Source: Ryuthela nishihirai
Taxonomy: Eukaryota; Arthropoda; Arachnida; Araneae; Heptathelidae
Assembly: GCA_038380435.1 (NCBI GenBank)
Contig: JAWZYU010000006.1
Coordinates: forward strand, 37,512,501 to 37,576,500
Length of the DNA stretch: 64,000 bases
Direction of reading: 5' to 3'
Of the stretch, positions 46,315 through 57,489 are shown in pieces. How positions within the stretch are numbered: position 1 is the first letter of the stretch; each line of letters begins with the position of its first letter. The notes beneath the pieces were generated by a model that was not told the DNA's origin, searched no databases, and worked only from the letters and a program-made list of their open reading frames with translations. A program made the translations under genes and the position numbers.

Positions 46315-47072
46315 ACTGTTAAAGGGTGCAAATTTCGGTACATGAAAATTTGCATTTTCTGTGAAAACGGTCATCTCATATTCGTCATAGGCGATGTGTT
46401 ATTCTTCTAATTTCGAATTTCTTTCAAGGAAAAAAATCTTCAGTTTCTGATGATGTTTGAAGATGATTAACTTACAGTTCCAATTGCTACAAGTAATAAA
46501 GCCAACAAACATACATATATTGTTTGTAAACATCGTCAAATCCATCAGGTATACACATCATTTGCTTCATGTAATGTTTAGATTTGCATTAGTAGCCAGA
46601 AGATGACTTATTATTAATTGAAATCTCCCTTCTTATGAAGAAACGTCGTAAAATGTAAGTTGAATTTGGAAAATATTATGAGAAAAACAATTCACATTTT
46701 AATTAAAATTTTAAATATGAGAAATTTCGCTGCGATGCTGTTTTATTTTTATTATAATACCAGCTTTAGGTTTTTATTGTAGAAAAGAAAATGATTAAAT
46801 CTACGGTGTACTGGATGGAAGAGGTCAAATGAAGAAACAAGTAAAAGTAGTGAATGAGAATGAATGTGGAAGAAATATAAATATCAAAATCATAATTCAA
46901 AGGTATACTAGTTTGAATTGGGCTTGGCCCGGATATGGAAAAACATAAAGAAGGGTCAAGTGACGCAACTTAACCGGAAATACGTAAAAGGGGTGGGAGG
47001 AGAGACCGGATTTTCACTACCCTTTAACCTTTTACCTTCAGTTTAAAATATGCCCAAGTTTTACATTTTGTT
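46315..47072. other. unassigned AT-rich DNA
   Basis: No gene or repeat recognised. Confidence 0.4.
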
Positions 47073-47080
47073 GTCCACAT

Positions 47081-47384
47081 CAGTGTTTCTCAACTTGTGG
47101 TTCGTGACTGCGATGCCAATAATATAAAATTTTTCATCTTTAATCTAATTCTCAACCACCGTTGTCGGCTTTGAGCATAGAGATACATTACATCTACATC
47201 CATCATCTACATCCATTGCAGTAAATAACAACTTGTATTATTGAATATAAGCCTATTCCTTCATTGGCCAGCATTTAAAGATTTTAATTTAAGTCACTAA
47301 ACTGTTAAATGTGTAGTGGGTGTCCGCAACTCAAATCTGATTTGGGAATGTGGTCCTCTGATTTAAAAAGATTGGAAACCACTG
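47081..47384. mobile_element. hAT-type MITE, 304 bp
   Basis: Ends CAGTGTTTCTCAACTTGTGG and, inverted, CAGTGGTTTCCAATCTTTTT. A perfect 8-bp duplication, GTCCACAT, lies at 47073-47080 and 47385-47392, the target size of hAT transposons. Non-coding, so moved by a transposase from elsewhere. Confidence 0.92.
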
Positions 47385-47400
47385 GTCCACATTTCCTTTA

Positions 47401-47773
47401 GGTGGGGTTGGCTTAGGCGATAGCACGTCTGGCACGTAATCTGCAGTTACCAGGTTCGAGTCCCGCTGGATTAATATTGAGATTTGTCTCCGCAAAACTC
47501 CTCGTCCGGCCAACGGTCAATAGGAGACACTGATGGTCTTCGAAAGGACGCTGTCTATCAGATGGGACGTTAAGCCGTTGACCGTGTGCGGGAGAGCCAT
47601 GCCCTTTGCACGTTAAAGAACACTCTAGATGGCCTTGACAGGAGGCTTCCATCTGTCTCCCAATAACTATTCCAGTGGGTCTCCTTCCCTGAACCTTCTC
47701 TGAGTCCTCAGGATCCTTGTAATCTGGCCATTTAGCCCATTGTGTGAAAAAAAGTGCCTCTCAGAGGTAAAAG
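47401..47773 (+). mobile_element. SINE family 1
   Basis: Diverged complete copy with a B box GGTTCGAGTCC, starting 9 bp after the hAT MITE's target duplication. Confidence 0.88.
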
Positions 47774-47774
47774 A

Positions 47775-48150
47775 CCTCGGGGGTAACTCAGTCGGTAATG
47801 TTCCAGGCTGCTAATCTGCAGTTCCCAGGTTCGAGTACCACCTGAACCAGAGTTGAGATTTATCTCCGCTAAACCCGTTCCATGAGTGAGAAAAGGGACA
47901 CCGATGGTCTTGGAAAGATAAATCTCTGTTGGATGGGGCGTAAAACCGTGGTCCCGTGTTCAGGAGAGACAACCCTGTGCCCGTTCAAATAACACGCGTG
48001 ATCTGTCTTGGCCTACATTTGTCTCATATCAGTATCCAATGGGTCTCTTTCCATGCTGGACTAAAATACCCAGATAATTACTAAATATTCCGCCCTTCTC
48101 TAGGCTAAAACATTTCCTATTAAATTGGTTGCTTTAAAGGTAAAAAAAAA
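47775..48150 (+). mobile_element. SINE family 1, old copy
   Basis: Immediately follows the previous copy in the same orientation. Head clear (GGTAACTCAGTCGG, GGTTCGAGTACC); the 3' half is strongly diverged, ending in an A-rich run. Confidence 0.75.
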
Positions 48151-48154
48151 TAAA

Positions 48155-48703
48155 TAACAGAACAAACACCATGACTTGCACACTTTTTTTAAGCATAAGT
48201 TATATTCCCTGCGAATAAGCCTTCTCAGGCTCAGCGGAGATGTGCAAATGTTTGTTCTCTCCAATGCTCTAACACGCGAGTACTTTCTGGAGTGGAAGTT
48301 ATGTATTATTAGTGTTCAGAATTTTGCTTTTTTCTTCATTTATTTCAAGATGTAATAAACTTTATTGCTATGTAATAGTAAATGCAATGTAAATGTGTGT
48401 CACTTTCTTGTTGAATAAACTGATTTGATTTGAAGACCCCGTTGTAAAAGATCACAGGCTACCAACTGTTCAGGAGTACGTGTGTTGATACTCAACTACA
48501 AGCATTTTTACAACCTAAGGATGGAAAAAGGTTTGTAGCGGATTAAACAAATTGAATTATGGAAAGGCATAAATAGAAAATTTAGTGTCTACTATGTAAA
48601 GCTGAAATCTAAACAAAAATTATAAAAGACATCAAGTATCTGTTCATTTTTAACGAAAATCACATCATATTCGATATTAATCTAGGGAAAAAACAGGAGT
48701 ATG
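48155..48703. other. unassigned DNA
   Basis: No gene or known repeat recognised. Confidence 0.4.
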
Positions 48704-48705
48704 TA

Positions 48706-48899
48706 CAGTCGCTCAAAAAAGTATCCGAACACTATAACAGTGCAAAGAAGGGACACCTTCTTTGCACTGTTTAGTGATCTGGCAATCTTCGTGTACGTAC
48801 ACGAAGATTGCCAGATCATTAATTCTAAAAAAAGGTTGCCAGATATTTTTTCCGAATTCTGTAACAACCATAGTGTTCGGATATTTTTTTGAGCTACTG
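48706..48899. mobile_element. Tc1/mariner-type MITE made of nested palindromes
   Basis: Terminal repeats of ~30 bp: CAGTCGCTCAAAAAAGTATC at left and, inverted, CAGTAGCTCAAAAAAATATC at right, both reaching CCGAACACTAT. TA duplications lie at 48704-48705 and 48900-48901. Inside are a 16-bp-stem hairpin (48736-48751/48756-48771) and a perfect 44-bp palindrome (48775-48818) centred on GTGTACGTACAC. Non-coding. Confidence 0.9.
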
Positions 48900-48949
48900 T
48901 ACATAAGTAGTACATTATACTGATTGTGAAATGATTTCATCCATAAAAC

Positions 48950-49528
48950 ACTGGGGGGGGGGGGGTCTTAGTTGGTAGCACATCAGTCTCATGATCTGCA
49001 GTTCCTAGGTTCGAATCCCACCTGTGCCTGCGTTGAGATTTTTGTCTGCAAAACTCATCGGTCAGTAGGGGACACCGATGGGCTTGGAAAGACCACTGTC
49101 CATGGGATAGACCCTTGCGCCGTTAGCGGAAGAGACATATCCTGTGCACGTTAAAGAACACATTGGATGGCCTTAATGGGAGGCTACCATTTATTTTCTA
49201 GCAGCTATCTAGTGGGTTCTCTTCTCTGAGGCCTCGGGGTCCTTGTGACCTGGTCGTTTAGACCAGGGGTGGGCAAATAGCGGCCCATGGGCCGCTATTT
49301 GCCCACCCCTGGTCACGCTAAGAGTTTTTTGTGACCCGCCAAGACAGTCAGGAAAATCCGCCTTGAACCGAGATTTCCTTCCCGTGCGCGACCGAAGATT
49401 CGTCTCGTATTTTCCACTAGGACGGCCACGTCAATACGCATGCGCAGTGTAGATACGAAAACAATTGCCCACCCCTGGTTTAGACCATTCTATGCAAAAT
49501 AAAGCACATTTGAGAGATAAAACAACCG
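48950..49528 (+). mobile_element. SINE family 1, interrupted by a hAT MITE
   Basis: Old copy with a long G run before the head. Positions 48950-49263 hold head and body; 49486-49528 holds the tail (GATAAAACAACC). The MITE at 49264-49477 and its target duplication lie between. Confidence 0.85.
49264..49477. mobile_element. hAT-type MITE with 50-bp palindrome
   Basis: Ends CAGGGGTGGGCAA and TTGCCCACCCCTG with a perfect 8-bp duplication, GTTTAGAC, at 49256-49263 and 49478-49485. The left 50 bases (49263-49312) are a perfect palindrome centred on GGCCCATGGGCC, containing the terminal repeat in both orientations. The remainder is GC-rich and non-coding. CAGGGGTGGGCAAA ends are typical of hAT elements. 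Confidence 0.95.
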
Positions 49529-49529
49529 A

Positions 49530-50270
49530 AATCTTCGAAGGACTAATTTTGTTAATTTCAACAAACTTGTGTCACTTCCAGAAATGTTCTGAAAATTCTT
49601 CCTTATCGATTTTCTTTTAATTTTTTCGCCACCCAGCAAAATATTCATCTCCAGAATGTTGTGGTAGCCATTGATATGTGATGACATCATAATTTAAGCA
49701 ATGGCTGGTTCTATGGAAATCATACTGGATTGCTTTTACTAGTTTAGCTGTAGCGCTTTGAAGAGTCCTCTAGGAAACACAGAAGAGCAATAAAGGGCTT
49801 GAAAGAGAAGTGGCTGTCAAATAATCCACTCAGTGGAACTTCAAAGTAACAGAGACATGGGATCATGGCAGAGATGCCTAAGGAATAAGAGAAGCCTTGG
49901 AAAAACGCTTTCATTCCTACACCATGGCTATATTTCAAGAACATCTTCCCTCGGGAGACTGCAAAATGTCAACACGGTGAGCTATCTTGGAATACAAACT
50001 CGGTAACCGTAAGCCTCCCACGAGGAGGCTCTTGAAGAACAGGATTACTTCTGCTGATGCGGAAACTGTTTTGCTGCCATTCGTCATCAGAGATCTAACA
50101 CCTTGTGAGACTCACTCAGCTGCTGCTTTAAACTTTCATAAAACTGTCTGAAAAGTGACGAGAATTTTAAATTTAGTGTAACAAATAGAGAAGAAAAGGA
50201 GAAACAGTTCTTTTTTTTCTAATTTCTTTTGAAAAAAAAAAAGGGGGAATTAAACGAAATTGAGATTTAA
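49530..50270. other. unassigned DNA
   Basis: Two 66-codon minus frames have no recognisable motif. No repeats identified. Confidence 0.4.
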
Positions 50271-50271
50271 T

Positions 50272-50632
50272 GGGGTTGTTTACCTCTGAGAGGCACATTT
50301 TTTGCACACAATGGGCTAAATGGCCGGGACATAAGGACCCCGAAGGCTCAGAGAAGGTTGTGGACCCACTGGAACAGCTGTTTGGAGACATATGGTAACC
50401 TCCTGTCAAGTACCATCCAACGTGCATAGCGTTATGACTCTCTCGCACACGGAGCCACGGCTTAACGTCCCATCCGAAGGACGGCAACCTTTCCAAGCCC
50501 ATCAGTGTCCCCTACTGACCGTGGGCAAGGAGTTTTGGGGAGATAAATCTCAACGTTGGCCCAGCTCCGACTCGAACTTGGGAATTGCAGATTACGAGCG
50601 TGGTGCGTTACCGATTGAGCCGCCCTCGCCCT
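50272..50632 (-). mobile_element. SINE family 1
   Basis: Full-length minus copy including the G/C-rich head end CGATTGAGCCGCCCTCGCCC. A possible imperfect duplication around TTTAATGGG/TTTTGATGGG. Confidence 0.9.
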
Positions 50633-50639
50633 GAATTTT

Positions 50640-50905
50640 GATGGGAATAATTTAGAGTTTATTAAGAAAGCTAACCAAAATTAAATTTTAATCTGCCTGA
50701 TGATTTTTAATGGAAGTACTAAAGATAATAAAGTTGAAATCCATGTTTTCAGTTTGCAGTGAGTCTAGTTTTATACATTCCAATTTTCCTTTGAGCCTCA
50801 AGAGTTAGTAATCAACATAACTGATGGCGTATCAGGAATATATTTAGATTCAGACAGAGCCATCTAGATTGCACCGCACATGGATAGCTTTGCAACAAAA
50901 TGAGA
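50640..50905. other. unassigned DNA between SINEs
   Basis: No feature recognised. Confidence 0.4.
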
Positions 50906-50917
50906 ATTTTTAACAAA

Positions 50918-51285
50918 GGGTTTGTTTTACCTCTGAGCGATACTTATTTGCACACAATGAGCTAAATGGCCAGGTCACAAGGACAACGAAGGCTAAGAGA
51001 AGGTTGGGGGAGGAGACCCACTTGAACAGCTGTTGGAAGGCAGTCTCTCGTTAAGGCCATACAGCATGTTCTTTAACGTACACAGGGTATGGCTCTCCCG
51101 CACACGGAACCACCGCTTAACGTCCCATCCGACGGACGGTGCCTTTCCAAGCCCATCGGTGTCCCCTATTGACCGTGGGCAGGGAGTTTTGCGAAGATAA
51201 ATCTGAACGCTGACCCCGCTGGGACTCGAACCTGGGAACTACAGATTACGAGCCTGGCGCGCTACCGACTGAGCCACCCCCGCCC
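50918..51285 (-). mobile_element. SINE family 1
   Basis: Full-length minus copy flanked by TTTAACAAA at 50909-50917 and 51286-51294. Confidence 0.93.
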
Positions 51286-51353
51286 TTTAACAAACGTCAA
51301 AATTTTAAGTTTATAGGAGCCATATGACATAACCCCAACATATATATATATAT

Positions 51354-53278
51354 TGTTACGACAAATAAATGTGCTACAATGAATCGTGATGTGATGTATC
51401 GTATTGATGCTTGTGAAAATTATGTCACCAACTACTTCGAAAGAACTTGATTTAAAAAAAATAAAGAATAAAGAGTAATTAAGAGGAATTGGAGTGCGAA
51501 GAAAAGCGTCGTTTGTTTTAGTCTGCGCGGTATAATAAAAAAAGAAGAAACGTTTTTATTTAGTGTGTTCTCGGGAGATTAAATAAATTTATTAGTGTTG
51601 ATCCTGTTAGCGGACTGCAAGAAAATGAAGGATGCTTAGGATATTTAAAAATGTGACTGAGGATGTCATGTACCTCGAATTTTATATTTATTTATTTATT
51701 GTATATTTTTGTTATGTTTTATTGTTGTATATATTTTTATGTGTTCTTGGAAATGTTTGTGCTGGGATGATTCACTGTTGTTGTTTTTCGGGTCTAAAGC
51801 TGTTCCGTGTAAGTGATGACGAATGCCAGCAGTTGTTTATGCCGTAAATGACTAGCCTAGGGGCGCTAGTGCAGCGACGAGGCTTGGCGGTAGATTTGAA
51901 GCGTTAGTCTGTCAGCGAAGAGGTCGCTTGGACACGCGTCAAAGGGACGCCATCTTTCTCAAAGTAACCCTTGAAGTGAGGGTGTGATTCCAGGAGGGAA
52001 TCTAGATTCTGATGTGAATCTGTTTTATTTTTGTGGATTCAGAGGATCCACAGTTTAGGCAAAGGTTGGTTATCCTTTCGTCGAGTATTGAGGTCTGTAA
52101 AGTGAGGATTCGCAGAGCGTGCGATTCTCCACCTCATTATGTTATTGTTTGCAGCAGTGAAGCAGCAAAGGCCCACGGAGTGGAGCTCATTCCCAGCACG
52201 TAGCTGTATATATTATAAATAAAACTGTGTCGTCCCTATCTAACTCTCGTGCAGTAATTACTGGACTTTTGTTATTCGTCATTCGACACCGGTTTCTTCA
52301 AAGGCGTGCAGTGGCACGGGCCTAAAACCCGAGAACCTGTAATTTCACCGAAGTGAATCTGAAGTAATTATTAAACAACAACCGCATCGTCCTCCGGCAG
52401 CCACGATGTTTGGCTCAGTTTCCGTAGATCTGAGAAGGGAGGACATCATATCTGGCCCAGTCGGACAGGATCCGAACCCAGGGTTCCCAGGTTCGAGTCC
52501 CAGTTGGGTCAGCGTTGAGATTTTTCTCCGCAAAATTTCCCGCCCTGCCCACGGTCAGTAGGGGACACCGATGGGCTTGGAAAGGCCGCCGTCCGTCGGA
52601 TGGGACGTTAAGCCGTGGCGCCGTGTGCGGGAGAGCCATACCCTGTGCACGTTAAAGAACACGCTGGATGGCCTTGACGGGAGGCTACCATCTGTCTCCC
52701 AACAGCTCTTCCAGTGGGTCCCCTCCCCCAACCTTCTCTGAGCCTTCGGGGTCCATGTGACCTGGCCATTTAGCCCATTGTGTGCAAAAAAGTGCCGCTC
52801 AGAGGTAAAACAACCCAACCCAATCCGAACCCAGGTCATCACATCTGTCATAGTCAGACAGCATCGGAACTTCATTGGGTCATCACAGAGGAGGTCATAT
52901 GTTAGTCGAACAAACACAGCTAATCTCAACTTTTCTGTAGGAAGAGTTCATTATTTGATGTATAGTTATATTTAGTTTGTTTAGGAATTGGTAAGGTTAT
53001 TTTTTATAGATTGCAGGTTTGTTCACAAATATGATTTTGCCACTGATCGACTGTTGTAAAAGCCTTATATTATGATTTTGTGTAGATAGTAAGAATGGTA
53101 ACAAGGTGTTAAGTTCTTTTGAAGATTTATTTTCATACTGATATAGATTTATATTAGTTGAGTTTATATAAATGTTTTCATTTATACTTTTGTAATAAAT
53201 TACATTATTTTAGAATTATAATTGTTAAATACTTTTTTTTGAACTCACGCTCAGTTCACATCCGTTTAATTCATAACA
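51354..53278 (+). mobile_element. solo LTR-like element of gypsy type, 1.9 kb
   Basis: Starts TGTTACGACAAATAAATGTG, matching the gypsy LTR starts read from 17046 and 11713. It ends AACTCACGCTCAGTTCACAT... CATAACA, matching their other end (CACTGAGCGTGAGTAT reversed). ATAT flanks both sides, but in low-complexity sequence. No gag or pol is seen inside; a 71-codon frame at 51632 has no motif. The SINE 52483-52822 is inserted. It is either an unusually long solo LTR or an internally deleted element. Confidence 0.7.
52483..52822 (+). mobile_element. SINE family 1, 5'-truncated, inside the LTR
   Basis: Perfect 13-bp duplication, ATCCGAACCCAGG, at 52470-52482 and 52823-52835. The copy begins at GTTCCCAGGTTCGAG, so the A box is missing. 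The duplication itself resembles B-box-like sequence. Nearly consensus, hence young. Confidence 0.95.
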
Positions 53279-53279
53279 A

Positions 53280-53825
53280 TATATTCATATTAGCAATATA
53301 TTCTTATATTGATATATTCATATAACAATATATTCATATTACCAATTTTTACCTCTGATTTCTAAAAACATTCATCATATCCGACATGCCACACAATATC
53401 TATACGATTCGATTAAGATATACGATTCAAAGCATCCCCAGGCGCCAATGTTTAGCCCTCTTGCATCGATAAACTTATATTTGACCTTTAACCTCCAAAG
53501 ACTTCTAACCTCCAAAGAGACACTGCATCAAAAATTTCATAAGAGTTGTGACATCTATGACCCAAAATACCCCCAGGAACCAATTTTCAGCTCTCTAGTA
53601 CCGATGATCAGTATTTGACCTTTGACCTTGAAGGACCCTCTGTATCCAAGATTTCGTAATTTTCCGACAGCTTCGATTTAGCATAAAACAAGTTACTGGC
53701 GTTTCGTCCCCCCCGCACCCCTCCTGGTAAAAAGTTTATCCTACGCTTTTAGGATATTGAATAGATGTCACTTTCCACGTGATTTTTAATAACTGCTGGT
53801 ACTAAGTCTGTGAGAGACATCAATG
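53280..53825. repeat. AT repeats and GGTCA-rich dispersed repeat (opposite orientation)
   Basis: ATATTCATAT repeats at 53281-53335, then TTGACCTTT blocks at 53470-53650 related to 31.80-32.05 kb in reverse. No coding region. Confidence 0.45.
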
Positions 53826-53827
53826 TT

Positions 53828-54836
53828 TTCCAGCTAGTGTTAAGTCTATGAAACACATCGACGTTTAACCGCTAATGTTAAGTCTATGAGAGACACCGAT
53901 GTATAACCGCTAATGTTAAGTCTATGAGAGACACTAAACGTTTAACTGCTAATGTTAAGTCTATGAGAGACACCGATGTATAATCGCTAATGTTAAGTCT
54001 ATGAGAGACACTGACGTTTAACTGCTAATGTTAAGTCTATGAGAGATATCAACGTTTAAATGCTAATGTTAAGTCTATGAGAGACACCGATGTATAACCA
54101 CTAATGCTAAGTCTATGAGAGACACTGACATTTAACTGCTAATGTTAAGTCTATGAAAGACACCAACGTTTAACCGCTAATGTTAAGTCTATGAGAGACA
54201 CCGACGCTTAACTGCTAATGTTAAGTCTATGAGAGATACCGATGTATAACCGCTAATGTTAATTCTATGAGAGACACTGACGTTTAACTGCTAATGTTAA
54301 GTCTATGAGAGACACCGATGTATAACCACTAATGCTAAGTCTATGAGAGACACTGACATTTAACTGCTAATATTAAGTCTATGAAAGACACCAACGTTTA
54401 ACCGCTAATGTTAAGTCTATGAGAGACACCGACGTTTAACTGCTAATGTTAAGTCTATGAGAGACACCGATGTATAACCAACCGCTAATGCTAAGTCTAT
54501 GAGAGACACTGACGTTTAACTGCTAATGTTAAGTCTATAAAAGACACCAACGTTTAACCGCTAATGTTAAGTCTATGAGAGACACCGACTTTTAACTGCT
54601 AATGTTAAGTCTATGAGAGACACCGATGTATAACCGCTAATGTTAAGTCTATGAGAGACATTGACGTTTAACTGCTAATCTTAAATCTATGAGAGACACC
54701 AACGTTTAACCGCTAATGTTAAATCTATGAGAGGCACCGAAGTTTAACCTCTAATGTTAAGTCTATGAGACACACCGCCGTTTAACCTCTAATGTTAAGT
54801 GTATGAGAGACATCGACGCTTAACCGCTAATGTTAA
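53828..54836 (+). repeat. 38-bp satellite, block 1 (~26 copies)
   Basis: Unit CGCTAATGTTAAGTCTATGA then GAGACACCGACGTTTAAC. Copies alternate between CGACGTTTAACTGCT and CGATGTATAACCGCT forms, suggesting a 76-bp dimer. Confidence 0.95.
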
Positions 54837-54840
54837 GTGA

Positions 54841-54980
54841 ACAGGGCACGAAGTTTTGCGGAGATAAATCTCAACGCTGACCCAGTTGGGATTCGGACGT
54901 AGGAGCTGCAGATTACGAGCCTGGCGCGCTGCCGACAGAGCCTTCCCCACCTCACAGCTCAGAGGTAAAACAACCTAATT
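54841..54980. mobile_element. SINE rearrangement: minus head joined to plus tail
   Basis: A minus-strand SINE head (54841-54951, with GATAAATCTCAACGCTGACC and ATTACGAGCCTGGCGCGC) is joined directly to a plus-strand tail piece (GCTCAGAGGTAAAACAACCT). The same arrangement recurs 1060 bp downstream. Confidence 0.85.
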
Positions 54981-55103
54981 CTACTACCACAGCAAGGACG
55001 TGTGTAAATAGTGTGTAGGGAAGTCAGTATAGTTTTAAAAATTGAACAAGTATAAAACTTTATTCCATACAGAATATAATTTTAACCAAAACCCTACTCA
55101 CAC

Positions 55104-55494
55104 GGGGCGGGGGTGGCGCAGTCGGTAGCGCGCCAGGCTCGTAATCTGTAGTTCCCAGGTTCGAGTCCCAGCTGGGTCAGCGTTGAGATTTATCTCCGCA
55201 AAAATTCCCCGCCCTGCCCACGGTCAGTAGGGGACACTGATGGGCTTGGAAAGGCCGCCGTCCGTCGGATGGGACGTTAAGCCGTGGCCCGTGTACGGGA
55301 GAGCCATACCCTGTGCACGTTAAAGAACACGCTGTATGACCTTGACGGGAGGCTACCATCTGTCTCCCAACAGCTGTTCCAGTGGGTCCCCTCCAACAAC
55401 CTTCTCTGAGCCTTCGGGGTCCTTGTGACCTGGCCATTTAGCCCATGGTGTGCAAAAAAGTGCCGCTCAGAGGTAAAACAACCCAACCCAACCC
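55104..55494 (+). mobile_element. SINE family 1, full length, near consensus
   Basis: Complete G-rich head, boxes A and B, body and tail. The right side joins 38-bp satellite directly. Confidence 0.94.
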
Positions 55495-55896
55495 GACGTT
55501 TAACTGCTAATGTTAAGTCTATGAGAGACACCGATGTATAACCGCTAATGCTAAGTCTATGAGAGACACCGACGTTTAACTGCTAATGTTAAGTCTATGA
55601 AAGACACCAGCGTTTAACCGCTAATGTTAAGTCTATGAGAGACACCGACGTTTAACTGCTAATGTTAAGTCTATGAGAGACACCGATGTATAACCGCTAA
55701 TGTTAAGTCTATGAGAGACACTGATGTTTAACTGCTAATGTTAAATCTATGAGAGACACCAACGTTTAACCGCTAATGTTAAATCTATGAGAGACACCGA
55801 AGTTTAACCTCTAATGTTAAGTCTATGAGAGACACCGTCGTTTAACCGCTAATGTTAAGTGTATGAGAGACATCGACGTTTAACCGCTAATGTTAA
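55495..55896 (+). repeat. 38-bp satellite, block 2 (~10 copies)
   Basis: Same unit and alternation as block 1; the order of variants matches 54437-54836. Confidence 0.95.
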
Positions 55897-55900
55897 GTGA

Positions 55901-56040
55901 ACAGGGCACGAAGTTTTGCGGAGATAAATCTCAACGCTGACCCAGTTGGGATTCGGACGTAGGAGCTGCAGATTACGAGCCTGGCGCGCTGCCGACAGCT
56001 CCTTCCCCACCTCACAGCTCAGAGGTAAAACAACCTAATT
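55901..56040. mobile_element. second copy of the SINE head/tail rearrangement
   Basis: Near identical to 54841-54980; the visible difference is GACAGCTCC for GACAGAGCC. Confidence 0.85.
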
Positions 56041-56163
56041 CTACTACCACAGCAAGGACGTGTGTAAATAGTGTGTAGGGAAGTCAGTATAGTTTTAAAA
56101 ATTGAACAAGTATAAAACTTTATTCCATACAGAATATAATTTTAACCAAAACCCTACTCACAC

Positions 56164-56555
56164 GGGGCGGGAGTGGCTCAGTCGGTAGCGAGCCAGGCTC
56201 GTAATCTGCAGTTCCGAGGTGCGAGTCCCAGCTGAGCCAGCATTGAGATTCTCTCCGCAAAATTCCCCGACCTGCCCACGGTCAGTAGGGTACACTGATG
56301 GGCTTGGAAAGGCCACCGTCCGTCGGATGGGACGTTAAGCTGTGGTCACGTGTGCAGGAGATCCATACCCTGTGCACGTTAAAGAACACGCTGGATGGTC
56401 TTGACGATAGGCTACCATCTGTCACCCAACAACAACTGTTCCAGTGGGTCCCCTCCCCCAATCTTCTCTGAGCCTTCGGGGTCCATGTGACCTGGCCATT
56501 TAGTCCATGGTGTGCAAAAAAGTGCCGTTCAGAGGTAAAACAACCCAACCCAACG
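56164..56555 (+). mobile_element. SINE family 1, diverged
   Basis: Occupies the same place in the duplication as 55104-55494 but carries many more substitutions, including in the B box (GGTGCGAGTCC). Confidence 0.9.
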
Positions 56556-56559
56556 CAAC

Positions 56560-56925
56560 AAAAAAACTATATATATATTTAACAGTATATAATAAAATTA
56601 CGATTTGGGAAAAACGAAACAAAATTAAAACAGATGGCGCTGGCCAATTTCCGCCCCATCTGATAAGGAAACAGCAACACTATTTTTATGAAGTCTTGCG
56701 ATGGAGAAAAGAAAGATTTCTGCTCGTCTTTTACGTCACCGCGGAAGTGGCAATGTGCCAGGAAGAAGGAAAGCGAGATTTACCTCAGGAGAAGAGAGGT
56801 GACTTATGTTTGTTTATTTATAACATTTAATACGGAAAACGTAATGAACTGTTATATTATGTGAATGCTTAAATTGTAGATGTTACTTAACTATTTGACC
56901 AGGGGTCATTTAATAGTGAGACAGA
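56560..56925. other. unassigned DNA
   Basis: A 107-codon plus frame at 56507-56830 begins in the SINE tail; the remainder has no recognisable motif. Not called. Confidence 0.4.
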
Positions 56926-57096
56926 TCAGTATATCTGCATTTCCCAGGTTGGAGTTCCATTTTTGCTATCATTGAGATTTTTCTCCGCTAAACATTTACC
57001 TTTACCTAGGTGAGAAAAGGGAATGGGCATGGAAAGACAGCCGTCCGTCGAATGGACGTTAAGCCGTGTGGCACAGTGTATATGGGAGCCATACTT

Positions 57097-57489
57097 CAGG
57101 TTGGATTGTTTTACCTCTGAGTGACACGTTTTTTCATACAATGGGCTATGTGGCAAGATCACAAAGGCCCCAAGTCTTAAAAAGGTTGGGGGAGGGAACC
57201 TACTGGAACAGCTATTGTTGGGGGACAGATAGAACCTACCGTCAAGGCCATCCAGTGTGTTCTTTAATGTGCACAGGCTATGGTTCTCAATCACGCGGGA
57301 CCAAGATTTAACATCCCATCCCACGGACGGCGGCTTTTCAATGCCCATCGGTGCTCACTACTGACTGTAGGCAGGGCGGAGAGTTTTGCGGAGATAAATC
57401 TCAATGCTGGCGAACCAGCTGGGACTCGAACCTGGACTCTGCAAATTACGAGTCTGGTGCGTTACCGACTGAGTCACCCCCGCTCAAGG
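57097..57489 (-). mobile_element. SINE family 1, first nested copy
   Basis: Minus-strand complete copy from TTGGATTGTTTTACC to the head end ACTGAGTCACCCCCGC, inserted in the older plus-strand copy. Confidence 0.85.

Larger units (their letters stand above)
54437..56555 (+). repeat. 1060-bp tandem duplication
   Basis: The order satellite, rearranged SINE head/tail, unique ~125 bp (with AAGGACGTGTGTAAATAGTG), SINE occurs twice, offset by exactly 1060 bp (54841/55901 and 55104/56164). Confidence 0.9.

Noticed and set aside
51632..51847. 71-codon hydrophobic frame in the LTR-like element
   Set aside because: Low-complexity Tyr/Phe/Leu stretch in AT-rich LTR sequence, no motif.
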